This document shows, one piece after another, positions 44,694 through 52,999 of a stretch of DNA of 64,000 nucleotides; position 1 is the first letter of the stretch; every line of letters begins with the position of its first letter. The DNA is taken from positions 116,596 to 180,595 of the forward strand of contig CANNCP010000009.1 in NCBI GenBank assembly GCA_947503145.1, in the 5' to 3' direction. The position numbers and the translations under genes are program-made. The notes beneath the pieces are model-generated. The model ran no database searches. It was not told where the DNA came from and saw only the letters and a list, made by a program, of their open reading frames with translations. Origin of the DNA: an uncultured Roseovarius sp. Its GTDB lineage: Bacteria; Pseudomonadota; Alphaproteobacteria; Rhodobacterales; Rhodobacteraceae.

Positions 44694-44880
44694 ATCAATG
44701 GTCAGTCCGCAGGTGGAATCAGCATTTTTCACGCTGCGGCTCTTGACCTTTGAGAATGATTGCAGCCACACTTAGCACCGCTGAGGGGGTCCATCCCTCT
44801 TACGTTTCATTCCGGTCTCGACCTGTGAGGCCGTGTAAACCACCCCCTCTCAAAGGGTGGATAATCAGGAAGAGGTAAAC

Positions 44881-45900
44881 ATGAAAAAATCCGTATTTCT
44901 TGGCGCTTTGACAGTTGCCGGTCTTGCTGCTGGCGCTGCCGCGGCAGGGACGCTGGACGATGTCAAAGCCCGGGGCACGCTGAATTGCGGTGTAACCACC
45001 GGTCTGGTGGGCTTTGCCGCACCCGATGCCAATGGCGTCTGGCAGGGTTTCGACGTTGGTGTCTGCCGCGCAGTTGCTGCGGCGGTTCTGGGCGATGCGA
45101 ACGCTGTCGAATTTGTCCCCACCACAGGCAAGACACGCTTTACCGCGCTGGCCTCTGGCGAGATCGACATGCTGGCGCGCAACACCACATGGACCTTCAG
45201 CCGCGACGTCGATCTGAAGTTCGAATTCATCGGCACCAACTACTACGATGGTCAGGGCTTCATGGTGCCCAAGGCGCTGGGCGTAAGCTCCGCCAAGGAG
45301 CTGGACGGCGCGACCGTCTGCATCCAGACGGGCACTACGACAGAGCTGAACCTGGCGGATTTCTTTCGCAAGAACAACATCAGCTACGAGCCGGTTCCGA
45401 TTGAAACCAGCGCCGAGGGTCAGCAACAGTACCTGGCCGGTGCATGCGATACCTATACCACCGACGCATCTGGCCTGGCCTCGCTGCGTGCCGCGTTCGA
45501 GAAACCCGGTGATCACGTGATCCTGCCCGAAATCATTTCGAAAGAGCCGCTCGGCCCACTCGTGCGTCACGGCGACAACGAATGGGGTGACACGGTGCGC
45601 TGGACGCTGAATGCGCTGATCGCCGCCGAAGAGATGGGCATCACCAGTGCCAATGTCACCGAGATGTCGGCAAAGGCTGGCGACAGCCCCGAAGTGAACC
45701 GCCTGCTGGGCACCGAGGGTAACCTGGGTGAGATGCTGGGCCTCGACGCTGACTGGGCTACGAAGGCCATCATGGCCGGTGGCAACTACGGTGAAATCTT
45801 TGAGAAGAACATCGGCGAGAACACCCCGATTGGTCTGGCGCGCGGCCTGAACGCGCAGTGGACCGATGGTGGCCTGCTCTACTCGCCTCCCTTCCGCTAA
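44881..45900 (+). CDS. aapJ: general L-amino acid ABC transporter, periplasmic binding protein
   Basis: 339 residues with a signal peptide (KSVFLGALTVAGLAAGAAAAG). The binding fold shows VKARGTLNCGVTTGLVGFAA, WQGFDVGVCRAVAAAV and FVPTTGKTRFTALASGEIDM, as in AapJ/BztA. It binds a broad set of L-amino acids. AGAGG precedes the ATG. A hairpin CCACCC / GGGTGG (44840-44860) sits between the upstream region and the ribosome site. It is the first gene of aapJQMP and followed by an attenuator hairpin. Confidence 0.95.
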   Translation: MKKSVFLGALTVAGLAAGAAAAGTLDDVKARGTLNCGVTTGLVGFAAPDANGVWQGFDVGVCRAVAAAVLGDANAVEFVPTTGKTRFTALASGEIDMLARNTTWTFSRDVDLKFEFIGTNYYDGQGFMVPKALGVSSAKELDGATVCIQTGTTTELNLADFFRKNNISYEPVPIETSAEGQQQYLAGACDTYTTDASGLASLRAAFEKPGDHVILPEIISKEPLGPLVRHGDNEWGDTVRWTLNALIAAEEMGITSANVTEMSAKAGDSPEVNRLLGTEGNLGEMLGLDADWATKAIMAGGNYGEIFEKNIGENTPIGLARGLNAQWTDGGLLYSPPFR

Positions 45901-45916
45901 GAACGACACCTAAAAG

Positions 45917-45942
45917 AAGGGCGCGGCATAGTCCGCGCCCTT
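45917..45942 (+). terminator. attenuator hairpin between aapJ and aapQ
   Basis: A 10-bp stem AAGGGCGCGG / CCGCGCCCTT with a 6-nt loop and a weak T stretch after it. Such hairpins usually raise binding-protein expression over the permeases. Confidence 0.75.
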
Positions 45943-46023
45943 CGCGCTTTAGACTAAGAGAAATCCAGGCTCAGGGCATTTGACCCAAAATAAAAACGGG
46001 CCGGAAAACGGGGATACAACCAC

Positions 46024-47244
46024 ATGACCGTACTCACCGACCCTCCCAAGGAGTCGTTCCGTCTGTCGATGCTGATCAACGACAAGCGGTACCGGTCGCT
46101 GACGTTTCAGGCGATTGCGCTTATCCTGCTGATCATGGCCATTTCCTATCTGGCCTCGAACCTGATGGCGAACCTTGCTGCGGCGGGTCTGAACATCAGC
46201 TATGACTTCCTCGGCGATCCAGCCGGGTATGACATCAACCAGACGCTGATCTCTTACAACAGCCAGTCGCCCCACCTTCAGGCGGCCTGGGTCGGAATCA
46301 TCAATACCTTGCTTGTTGCCGTCCTCGGCTGCGTCACTGCGACCATTCTGGGGGTGTTCGCGGGCGTGCTGCGCCTGTCCAACAACTGGCTCGTGCGCAA
46401 GCTGATGTCCGGTTACGTCGAGATTTTCCGCAACATTCCGGTGCTGATCTGGATCCTGATCTTTTATGGGGTCATCACCGTCTCGCTTCCGGGCGCACGC
46501 ATCTATCTGGGGGAAGATCCGGAACGCGCCCTGACCCTGGGCATGTTCGCCTTTACCAACCGCGGCATCTATGTGCCGGCACCTTTGTGGGGCCCCGGAT
46601 CAATGATCGTTGTGGGTACGTTCATCGCGTCCATCGTGGCCGTGTTCGCCTACCGGTCCTATGCCAAGAAGCTGCTGTTCGACACCGGCAGGCTGCTGCC
46701 GACGGGGTGGCCGTCGCTGCTGATCCTTGTGGTGCCGACGATCCTGGCATTCTTCGTGATGGGCCAGCCTATCGGGCTCGATATGCCTGATCCGCTCGCC
46801 AACAGGTTCAACCTGCGCGGCGGCATCCAGATCGGCGCGCCGCTGATCGCGCTATGGCTTGCCTTGTCCGTCTATACCGGTGCCTTCATCGCCGAGAACG
46901 TCCGCGCCGGTATCCTTGCCGTCAGCAAGGGCCAGACAGAGGCCGCGGCCGCGCTGGGTCTGCGCCCGGGACGGATCATGAACCTGGTGGTGCTGCCGCA
47001 GGCGCTGCGGGTGATCATCCCGCCACTGATCTCGCAATATCTGAACATTACCAAGAACTCTTCGCTCGCCATCGCGGTAGGTTATGCGGACATCACGGCG
47101 ACACTGGGCGGCATCACGCTGAACCAGACGGGCCGCGCGATCGAATGCGTGCTTCTGCTGATGCTGTTCTATCTGATCATCTCGCTGAGCATTTCGGCAG
47201 TGATGAACGTCTATAACAACGCCATGCAACTGAAGGAGCGCTGA
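46024..47244 (+). CDS. aapQ: general L-amino acid ABC transporter, permease
   Basis: 406 residues of the His/Glu/Gln permease family in its long AapQ/BztB form: several N-terminal helices (FQAIALILLIMAISYLAS), a large periplasmic loop, then the conserved domain with VEIFRNIPVLIWILIFYG and the ATPase-coupling EAAAALGLRPGRIMNLVVL. It pairs with AapM in the inner membrane. It is 123 bp after aapJ and 3 bp before aapM. Confidence 0.95.
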   Translation: MTVLTDPPKESFRLSMLINDKRYRSLTFQAIALILLIMAISYLASNLMANLAAAGLNISYDFLGDPAGYDINQTLISYNSQSPHLQAAWVGIINTLLVAVLGCVTATILGVFAGVLRLSNNWLVRKLMSGYVEIFRNIPVLIWILIFYGVITVSLPGARIYLGEDPERALTLGMFAFTNRGIYVPAPLWGPGSMIVVGTFIASIVAVFAYRSYAKKLLFDTGRLLPTGWPSLLILVVPTILAFFVMGQPIGLDMPDPLANRFNLRGGIQIGAPLIALWLALSVYTGAFIAENVRAGILAVSKGQTEAAAALGLRPGRIMNLVVLPQALRVIIPPLISQYLNITKNSSLAIAVGYADITATLGGITLNQTGRAIECVLLLMLFYLIISLSISAVMNVYNNAMQLKER

Positions 47245-47247
47245 GCA

Positions 47248-48774
47248 ATGTCAGAAGCACACGCACATTCCGTCGCCTTCGTTCGTGAATCGGCGCTCCC
47301 GCCCGCCCCGCCACCCGTGACAGAGGCCGGCGTGATCGGCTGGATGCGGCAGAACCTGTTCGCGACCTGGGCCAATGCCCTGCTGACCATAGCGGCGATC
47401 TATTTCATCTACCTGTTGCTCACCGCGACCCTGCCGTGGATATTGGGCGGCATATGGGCGGCTGACAGCCTCGCGGAATGTCGCGATATTCTGGAAGGAC
47501 GCAGTGCTGCGTGCTTCGCGGTCCTGGCGGAGCGGTGGAACCAGCTACTCTTTGGGTTCAAATATCCCGACGAGTATTACTGGCGCCCGGGTATCGCCTT
47601 TATCCTGCTGTTTGTCGCCGCCGCGCCGGTGCTGTTCTTTGATCTGCCGCGCAAGCTATTGATTTTCACCGCAATCTATCCGTTTCTGGCCTATTGGCTG
47701 ATCTGGGGCGGCACGATCTGGAGCCCGGCCTTTGCCGCGCTCGGCTTTGTTGCGGGTTACGTGATCTTCGACGTCTACGGCAAGCACAACTTCGCCGCGG
47801 GTTTCTTCGGCGGGATCGTAGCGGCGCTGGTGGTGTGGTGGTTGTCTGGCTATTTGATGAGCGCTGAAGGCAGCACTCTTTTTTCCGGTCCGGGGCTAAT
47901 TGCGAACGCCTTAGGAGCGGCGGCAGCACTCGTTGCTTATTTGTTGTTGAGAAAAAACACTGAGCCAATAATAGCCGTTGGTTCCGCCCTATTACTATTC
48001 GTCGTTTGGTGGGCAGTAATCGCGCCAGCATTAATGTTTCGAATTGCGTTACTTTTAGGAATTGCGATTGCGGATGGTGGCGCGAGTGCAATCACTCTGA
48101 GTGACATTGGTGTACTGGAGCCGGTGCAATCGCGTGACATGGGCGGCTTCATGTTGAACATGATCCTCGGGGTGGTTTGCGTGTCGTTGTCGCTGCCTCT
48201 GGGGATTGCGCTGGCGATGGGGCGGCAATCGTCGATGCCTCTGATCAGGTGGATCAGCGTCGTGTTCATCGAGTTCATCCGCGGTGTGCCACTGATCACG
48301 CTGCTTTTCGTGGCGAACGTGGTTCTGGCCTACTTCCTGCCGCCGGGCACCACGTTTGACTTGATCCTGCGGGTGATCATCATGATCACCATGTTCGCCT
48401 CGGCCTATATCGCCGAGGTGATCCGGGGTGGCCTGGCCGCCCTGCCCAAGGGACAGTACGAGGCGGCCAATTCACTGGGGCTCGATTATGCGCAGGCGAT
48501 GCGGCTGATCATTCTGCCCCAGGCGCTCAAGATCTCGATCCCCGGAATCGTGAACGTGTCGGTGGGCCTGTTCAAGGATACGACGCTGGTTTCGATCATC
48601 ACGATGTTCGACCTTGTCGGCATGATCCGTGGCCCGATCCTGGCCTCTACGGACTGGAATGGCGTGTACTGGGAACTGTTCAGCTTTGCTGCAGTCCTGT
48701 TTTTCATCACGTGCTACGGTATTTCCCAATATTCGCAGTGGCTTGAGCGTCGTCTTGCCACCGATCACCGTTAA
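47248..48774 (+). CDS. aapM: general L-amino acid ABC transporter, permease (with an extra AT-rich segment)
   Basis: 508 residues. The C-terminal half is a normal His/Glu/Gln permease domain ([20 protein letters not shown], coupling loop [20 protein letters not shown]). The N-terminal half has the usual helices (FWLIWGG-like [15 protein letters not shown]). Between them, bases about 47860-48110 encode extra hydrophobic residues ([34 protein letters not shown]) with an AT-rich codon choice quite unlike the rest. From memory, family members are about 60-70 residues shorter. The frame is intact and the domain order is kept. Confidence 0.92.
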   Translation: MSEAHAHSVAFVRESALPPAPPPVTEAGVIGWMRQNLFATWANALLTIAAIYFIYLLLTATLPWILGGIWAADSLAECRDILEGRSAACFAVLAERWNQLLFGFKYPDEYYWRPGIAFILLFVAAAPVLFFDLPRKLLIFTAIYPFLAYWLIWGGTIWSPAFAALGFVAGYVIFDVYGKHNFAAGFFGGIVAALVVWWLSGYLMSAEGSTLFSGPGLIANALGAAAALVAYLLLRKNTEPIIAVGSALLLFVVWWAVIAPALMFRIALLLGIAIADGGASAITLSDIGVLEPVQSRDMGGFMLNMILGVVCVSLSLPLGIALAMGRQSSMPLIRWISVVFIEFIRGVPLITLLFVANVVLAYFLPPGTTFDLILRVIIMITMFASAYIAEVIRGGLAALPKGQYEAANSLGLDYAQAMRLIILPQALKISIPGIVNVSVGLFKDTTLVSIITMFDLVGMIRGPILASTDWNGVYWELFSFAAVLFFITCYGISQYSQWLERRLATDHR

Positions 48775-48788
48775 AGGAGGTCAGAGAT

Positions 48789-49559
48789 ATGACTGTAATT
48801 GCAAAAAAACTGAAGGTGTCGGACGAGGTTGCAATCTCGATCCAGAACATGAACAAATGGTATGGCAGCTTTCATGTGCTGCGCGACATTGATCTGACCG
48901 TCTACCGGGGCGAGCGTATCGTTATCTGCGGGCCGTCGGGGTCCGGTAAATCGACCCTCATCCGCTGCGTGAACGCGCTGGAAGAGCACCAGAAAGGCAG
49001 GATCGAAGTCGATGGCACTGTGCTGTCGTCGGACCTCAAGAACATCGACAAGATCCGCTCGGAGGTCGGCATGTGCTTTCAGCACTTCAACCTCTTTCCG
49101 CATCTGACCATTCTGGAAAACTGCACGCTGGCCCCGATCTGGGTGCGCAAGACCCCCAAGAAGGAAGCCGAGGAAACGGCGATGCATTTCCTGAAAAAGG
49201 TGAAGATTCCCGAACAGGCCGACAAATATCCCGGCCAGTTGTCGGGTGGCCAGCAACAACGTGTGGCCATCGCCCGCTCGCTGTGCATGCGCCCGCACAT
49301 CATGCTGTTTGACGAGCCGACATCGGCGCTCGACCCCGAGATGATCAAAGAGGTTCTCGACACCATGATCGAGCTGGCCGAAGAGGGCATGACCATGATC
49401 TGCGTCACCCACGAGATGGGTTTTGCCCGTCAGGTCGCAAACCGCGTGATCTTTATGGATGAGGGCCAGATCGTGGAGCAGAACGAGCCGGAGGAGTTTT
49501 TCAACAACCCGCAATCCGATCGCACGCAACTGTTCCTCAGCCAGATTCTGGGGCACTGA
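48789..49559 (+). CDS. aapP: general L-amino acid ABC transporter, ATPase
   Basis: 256 residues. The Walker A is [12 protein letters not shown], the signature [13 protein letters not shown], Walker [15 protein letters not shown] and the H-loop CVTHEMG. It energises uptake through AapQM. AAGGAGGT lies 9 bases before the ATG. It is the last gene of the operon and followed by a strong terminator. Confidence 0.96.
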   Translation: MTVIAKKLKVSDEVAISIQNMNKWYGSFHVLRDIDLTVYRGERIVICGPSGSGKSTLIRCVNALEEHQKGRIEVDGTVLSSDLKNIDKIRSEVGMCFQHFNLFPHLTILENCTLAPIWVRKTPKKEAEETAMHFLKKVKIPEQADKYPGQLSGGQQQRVAIARSLCMRPHIMLFDEPTSALDPEMIKEVLDTMIELAEEGMTMICVTHEMGFARQVANRVIFMDEGQIVEQNEPEEFFNNPQSDRTQLFLSQILGH

Positions 49560-49565
49560 AACCGG

Positions 49566-49593
49566 CGCAGGGTGGGCGCAACCCCACCCTGCG
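49566..49593. terminator. intrinsic terminator of aapJQMP
   Basis: An 11-bp stem CGCAGGGTGGG / CCCACCCTGCG with a 6-nt loop, followed by TTATT. It also lies immediately after the stop of the convergent sixA remnant. Confidence 0.85.
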
Positions 49594-49809
49594 TTATTGG
49601 GTCCACTCACGTGGCGTGACGAAATCGACCACGCTGCCTGACCCGAACGTAAAATCCCCCCAATCCGAAATCGGAAAATCCGCCACGTACCCCGCTTTGC
49701 GCAGCCAGACACCCAGGCTGCGACCGCGCGCGTTCAAGGGCCGCGCGTGATCGTTCCGGGCGGGGCTGTCCCAGCCGGATTTGGCGTGGTGCATCAGGAT
49801 CAAACGCAA
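49594..49809 (-). pseudogene. SixA-type histidine phosphatase with an internal deletion
   Basis: 71 residues, against about 165 for SixA-like phosphatases. Residues 1-41 (MRLILMHHAKSGWDSPARND through the helix GVWLRKAGY) match the N-terminus, although the catalytic RHG/RHA motif reads HHA. Residues 42-71 (DWGDFTFGSGSVVDFVTPRE) match the extreme C-terminus. About 90 codons between them, including the second catalytic His region, are gone, yet the frame is open. It is almost certainly inactive. It starts 5 bp after the ferredoxin gene on the same strand. Confidence 0.6.
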
Positions 49810-49814
49810 GGCGC

Positions 49815-50465
49815 CTATGGGTGAAAGCTCTGCATGTGCAGCGCTGATTGCGCCGGGTCACGATCGAAACGCTGGCTGACAGGACAGGCGCGGCGCGCGA
49901 GGCAGCCGCTGGTCATGCAGTCCTGGCCCGCGTCCGTATCCAGGTAGCCGTGACAGGCAGCCACATCATAGCCGGTTTCGGCGCTCAGCGCATCCACGGG
50001 GCAGGCGGTCATACAGGGTTTGTCCGCGCAGATCGCACAGGGCGACGCGGCAGGCGGTGCCGGTAGTGCGATCTGCCCGGGCCAGCGCAGCGCGCCGCGA
50101 TAGGACACCATCAGCCCGGCCTCGTCATGCACCAGCATGCCCGCCGGGCTCTGCCAGGCGCGGCCGGTTTGCATCGCCCATTTCAGGAACGGCTGGTAGG
50201 GTGGTCCGCCAAAGGGAAAAATCGCCTCGGCCCCGAGGGTGGCTGCCATCGCGCCAATGACCCGCGTTGACCAGCGATCCACCGGATCGGGTGCCCCATC
50301 GTGCATCTCATGGCTGGTGCGGAAATGACCCCAGAAGCCACGCCCCGGCCCAAGCAGCATCAGCGTGCCGCCGTCTTCGTACAGCCCACCCATGACGCTA
50401 AGCCGGTGGTGGGCGGCAGCGGCACAGACCAGATCATAGGTCAATTCTTGTGAAACGGCAGCCAT
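49815..50465 (-). CDS. 4Fe-4S ferredoxin-domain protein
   Basis: 216 residues. The C-terminal third has two cluster motifs: CAICADKPCMTACPVDAL and a less regular second set (AACHGYLDTDAGQDCMTSGC, RACPVSQ). The N-terminal ~130 residues resemble the fold of uncharacterised QueG/ferredoxin-like proteins (PFGGPPYQPFLKWA). No signal peptide. Its redox partner is unknown. It is downstream of argB on the same strand with a 216-bp gap that contains a perfect 20-bp palindrome. Confidence 0.75.
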   Translation of the reverse strand: MAAVSQELTYDLVCAAAAHHRLSVMGGLYEDGGTLMLLGPGRGFWGHFRTSHEMHDGAPDPVDRWSTRVIGAMAATLGAEAIFPFGGPPYQPFLKWAMQTGRAWQSPAGMLVHDEAGLMVSYRGALRWPGQIALPAPPAASPCAICADKPCMTACPVDALSAETGYDVAACHGYLDTDAGQDCMTSGCLARRACPVSQRFDRDPAQSALHMQSFHP

Positions 50466-50513
50466 AGGCTCGCCCCCGGTCTTGACGGACGTTCATCCTG
50501 CCCTACAGGCCGA

Positions 50514-50533
50514 TGGCCAGCAATTGCTGGCCA
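50514..50533. promoter_or_regulatory. perfect 20-bp palindrome, possible operator
   Basis: TGGCCAGCAATTGCTGGCCA is fully symmetric with no loop. It lies 49 bp upstream of the ferredoxin gene start and about 150 bp past the end of argB, where a dimeric regulator could bind. Confidence 0.35.
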
Positions 50534-50681
50534 AGGACGCGAGGAAGGTGCAGAGCCTGATGATCGCTTCTTGTTGTATGGGCCGAGAGTAGGGCGTGGA
50601 CCGGAATATGCAATGATACTCTGTCACGTTTTGATCACGTTGGGCTGGTTTTCGGGCAATGCCCCCTGGCCTGATCTGGCC

Positions 50682-51545
50682 TTAGCCTTTGCGAATGATC
50701 GACCCGGCACCATGTTCGGTAAACAGTTCCAGCAGTGGCGCGTTGGGCGCACGCCCATCGAGGATGACAACCGCGCGCACCCCGCCTTCGATCGCGGCCA
50801 GCGCGGTTTCGGTCTTGGGGATCATGCCGCCCGCGATCGTGCCATCTGCGGTCATCTGACGTATCTGGTCTGCGGTCAGGTCTGTCACCACGACACCGGC
50901 AGCGTCGCGCACCCCGTCCACATCCGTCAGCAGCAGCAGCCGGTCGGCCTTGAGCGCTGCGGCGATGGCGCCTGCCATCGTGTCGCCATTGATGTTGAAC
51001 GTCTCGCCATTCGCGCCGGCCCCGAGCGGGGCGATCACCGGGATCGCGTCATCGCGAAAGAGCGTATGCAGAATGCCCGTGTCTATCGTGCTGGGCACAC
51101 CGACGAACCCCAGCGCAGGGTCGGCAGGCTCGCACATCATCAGATTCGCATCCTTGCCCGACAGGCCGACGGCGCGGCCCCCCTGGGCATTTATCGCCTG
51201 CACGATCCGCTTGTTCACGCGCCCCGACAGGACCATTTCGACGACTTCCATCGTGGCCGCATCGGTCACACGCTTGCCGTTCACGAATTCGGACTTGATG
51301 TCGAGCTTGGTCAGCATCTCGTTGATCATTGGGCCGCCGCCATGCACGATCACCGGATTCACCCCGACCTGGCGCATCAGCACAATGTCGCGGGCAAAGG
51401 TCTCCATCGCGTCGTCGTCGCCCATCGCATGGCCGCCGAACTTGATCACGACGATGGCGCCGTCATAGCGTTGCAGGTAGGGCAGCGCCTCTGACAGCGT
51501 GCGGGCGGTGGCGATCCAGTCGCGGTTCATGTCACGTTTCTTCAT
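50682..51545 (-). CDS. argB: acetylglutamate kinase
   Basis: 287 residues of the amino-acid-kinase fold. [34 protein letters not shown] and the C-terminal ATP site [18 protein letters not shown] are intact. It phosphorylates N-acetylglutamate in arginine synthesis. Start ATG at 51545; an ATG 15 bp downstream is possible. It follows engB by 57 bp at the 3' end of the rpmH-to-argB block, a position kept in many Rhodobacteraceae. Confidence 0.95.
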   Translation of the reverse strand: MKKRDMNRDWIATARTLSEALPYLQRYDGAIVVIKFGGHAMGDDDAMETFARDIVLMRQVGVNPVIVHGGGPMINEMLTKLDIKSEFVNGKRVTDAATMEVVEMVLSGRVNKRIVQAINAQGGRAVGLSGKDANLMMCEPADPALGFVGVPSTIDTGILHTLFRDDAIPVIAPLGAGANGETFNINGDTMAGAIAAALKADRLLLLTDVDGVRDAAGVVVTDLTADQIRQMTADGTIAGGMIPKTETALAAIEGGVRAVVILDGRAPNAPLLELFTEHGAGSIIRKG

Positions 51546-51602
51546 CCTGAGGTCCCTTATACCCCAAGGTTATCCCCTTCGAGGCCGCAGCACGCAAGGG
51601 CG

Positions 51603-52259
51603 CTATTCGAGCGTGGCGATAATACTGCGCAAGACGCTGATCCCTTCGCCCTTCTCGCTGGAAGTAAGGACGATCTCGGGGAAGGCAGCGGGGTGTTTGG
51701 CCAGAGCGCCGCGCACCTGGGCCAGAACCTGATCGCGCTCCTTTTCCTTGATCTTGTCGGCCTTGGTCAGCACGCATTGAAAGGTCACGGCGGCGCTGTC
51801 CAGCAGGCCCATGATCTCTTCGTCCACCGACTTGACCCCGTGACGGGCGTCGATCAGCACAAAGGCGCGGCGCAGGTTCTGACGCCCGGCGAGATAGCTC
51901 TTGAGCAGGCGCTGCCATTTCTGGACCACCTCGACCGGGGCGTTTGCATAGCCATAGCCGGGCAGGTCCACGAGGTAGTGCTTGTCACCGCCAAGCGTGA
52001 AAAAGTTGATCTCCTGCGTGCGTCCCGGCGTGTTCGATGCGCGCGCCAGCCCCTTGCGGCCGGTCAGCGCGTTGATCAGCGACGATTTGCCGACGTTCGA
52101 GCGCCCGGCAAAGCACACTTCTATCCGGTCGCCCGGCGGCAGGCCCGACATGGCAACCACGCCCTTGAGGAATTCGGTCTGCCCGGCAAAGAGTAACCGG
52201 CCACGCTCGGCGCTGAATTCGTCAGCGGCCTGAGCGATGGGAAAGGGCAGGGCGGTCAT
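51603..52259 (-). CDS. engB: ribosome-biogenesis GTPase YsxC/YihA
   Basis: 218 residues. G1 AGRSNVGKSSLINALTGR, G2 NTPGRTQEINFF, G3 VDLPGYGYA and G4 TKAD are all present. It is an essential GTPase of 50S subunit assembly. The start at 52259 overlaps the MOSC stop by 4 bp, so translation is coupled. Confidence 0.95.
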   Translation of the reverse strand: MTALPFPIAQAADEFSAERGRLLFAGQTEFLKGVVAMSGLPPGDRIEVCFAGRSNVGKSSLINALTGRKGLARASNTPGRTQEINFFTLGGDKHYLVDLPGYGYANAPVEVVQKWQRLLKSYLAGRQNLRRAFVLIDARHGVKSVDEEIMGLLDSAAVTFQCVLTKADKIKEKERDQVLAQVRGALAKHPAAFPEIVLTSSEKGEGISVLRSIIATLE

Positions 52260-52999
52260 AGAATCTCGATTTCGTCTCCGACACGGATCGTGCCAGAAGT
52301 CTTGACCACCGTGTAGACACCACAATCCTGGTGACCGAAATGTGCGTTCAGCGCCGTGAGCGTGTCACCGTCGAATTCACCGGTTTCAGGATTCGCCGTG
52401 ATGGAACGACAGCGGCGTATCGGGTCGCGCACCTCGAATTCGACGTCGCCGATGCGCAGTGTCTTGCCCAGCCAGCCGCGCTCTTCCCACGGGGCGAAAC
52501 CGTCAACATGGATGTTGCAGCGCCAGCGATCGGGTGACAGGGCCTGTCCCATATGCATCCCGATATCGGTACCGGTCGCCAGATTGACGATGCTCACGGA
52601 TGGGTAATCGGTGTCGGTCATCGCAACATCCGGCACGCGGATGATGTTCACCGATTGCGAGCGATCCTCGGGCATCAACGGTTTCACCCAATCAAGGAAC
52701 GCTTGCACATCCTTGTCCGGGTCAAAGGTGATATCCGGGCGATCGGGGTGGCGCAGCGTCACCGTGCCCGCGTCCATGTCGGATTTCGTCGTGATCGCCA
52801 TCAATGCGAGCACCTTGTCGGCCTGGGTGAAATTCGCGCTTTTTGCCCAGGATGTCCCGTCGGCATGCGCCCCCTCATGCGTGACCGCCCAGCGGCGATC
52901 CCACGGCAGCGCACTGCCTGCGGTCAGCTCGACGCTTTGCAGGGACTCTCGGCCGTGGCCCTTGATCGGGTGGCGCCAGAGGGCGACAATGCTAGGCAT
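52256..52999 (-). CDS. MOSC domain-containing protein
   Basis: 247 residues: the beta-barrel N-terminal domain (ALWRHPIKGHGRESLQSVEL, LPWDRRWAV) and the MOSC domain with the Cys of RRCRSITANPETGEFD. MOSC proteins bind molybdenum cofactor through this Cys and reduce N-hydroxylated or N-oxide substrates, or deliver sulfur. It lies directly after yidC and overlaps engB by 4 bp; this order is common in Rhodobacteraceae. Confidence 0.9.
   Translation of the reverse strand: MPSIVALWRHPIKGHGRESLQSVELTAGSALPWDRRWAVTHEGAHADGTSWAKSANFTQADKVLALMAITTKSDMDAGTVTLRHPDRPDITFDPDKDVQAFLDWVKPLMPEDRSQSVNIIRVPDVAMTDTDYPSVSIVNLATGTDIGMHMGQALSPDRWRCNIHVDGFAPWEERGWLGKTLRIGDVEFEVRDPIRRCRSITANPETGEFDGDTLTALNAHFGHQDCGVYTVVKTSGTIRVGDEIEIL

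Noticed and set aside
44743..44778. Promoter for aapJ (TTGACC and TAGCAC)
   Set aside because: The spacing is about 24 bp and no proper -10 box is found at 16-19 bp.
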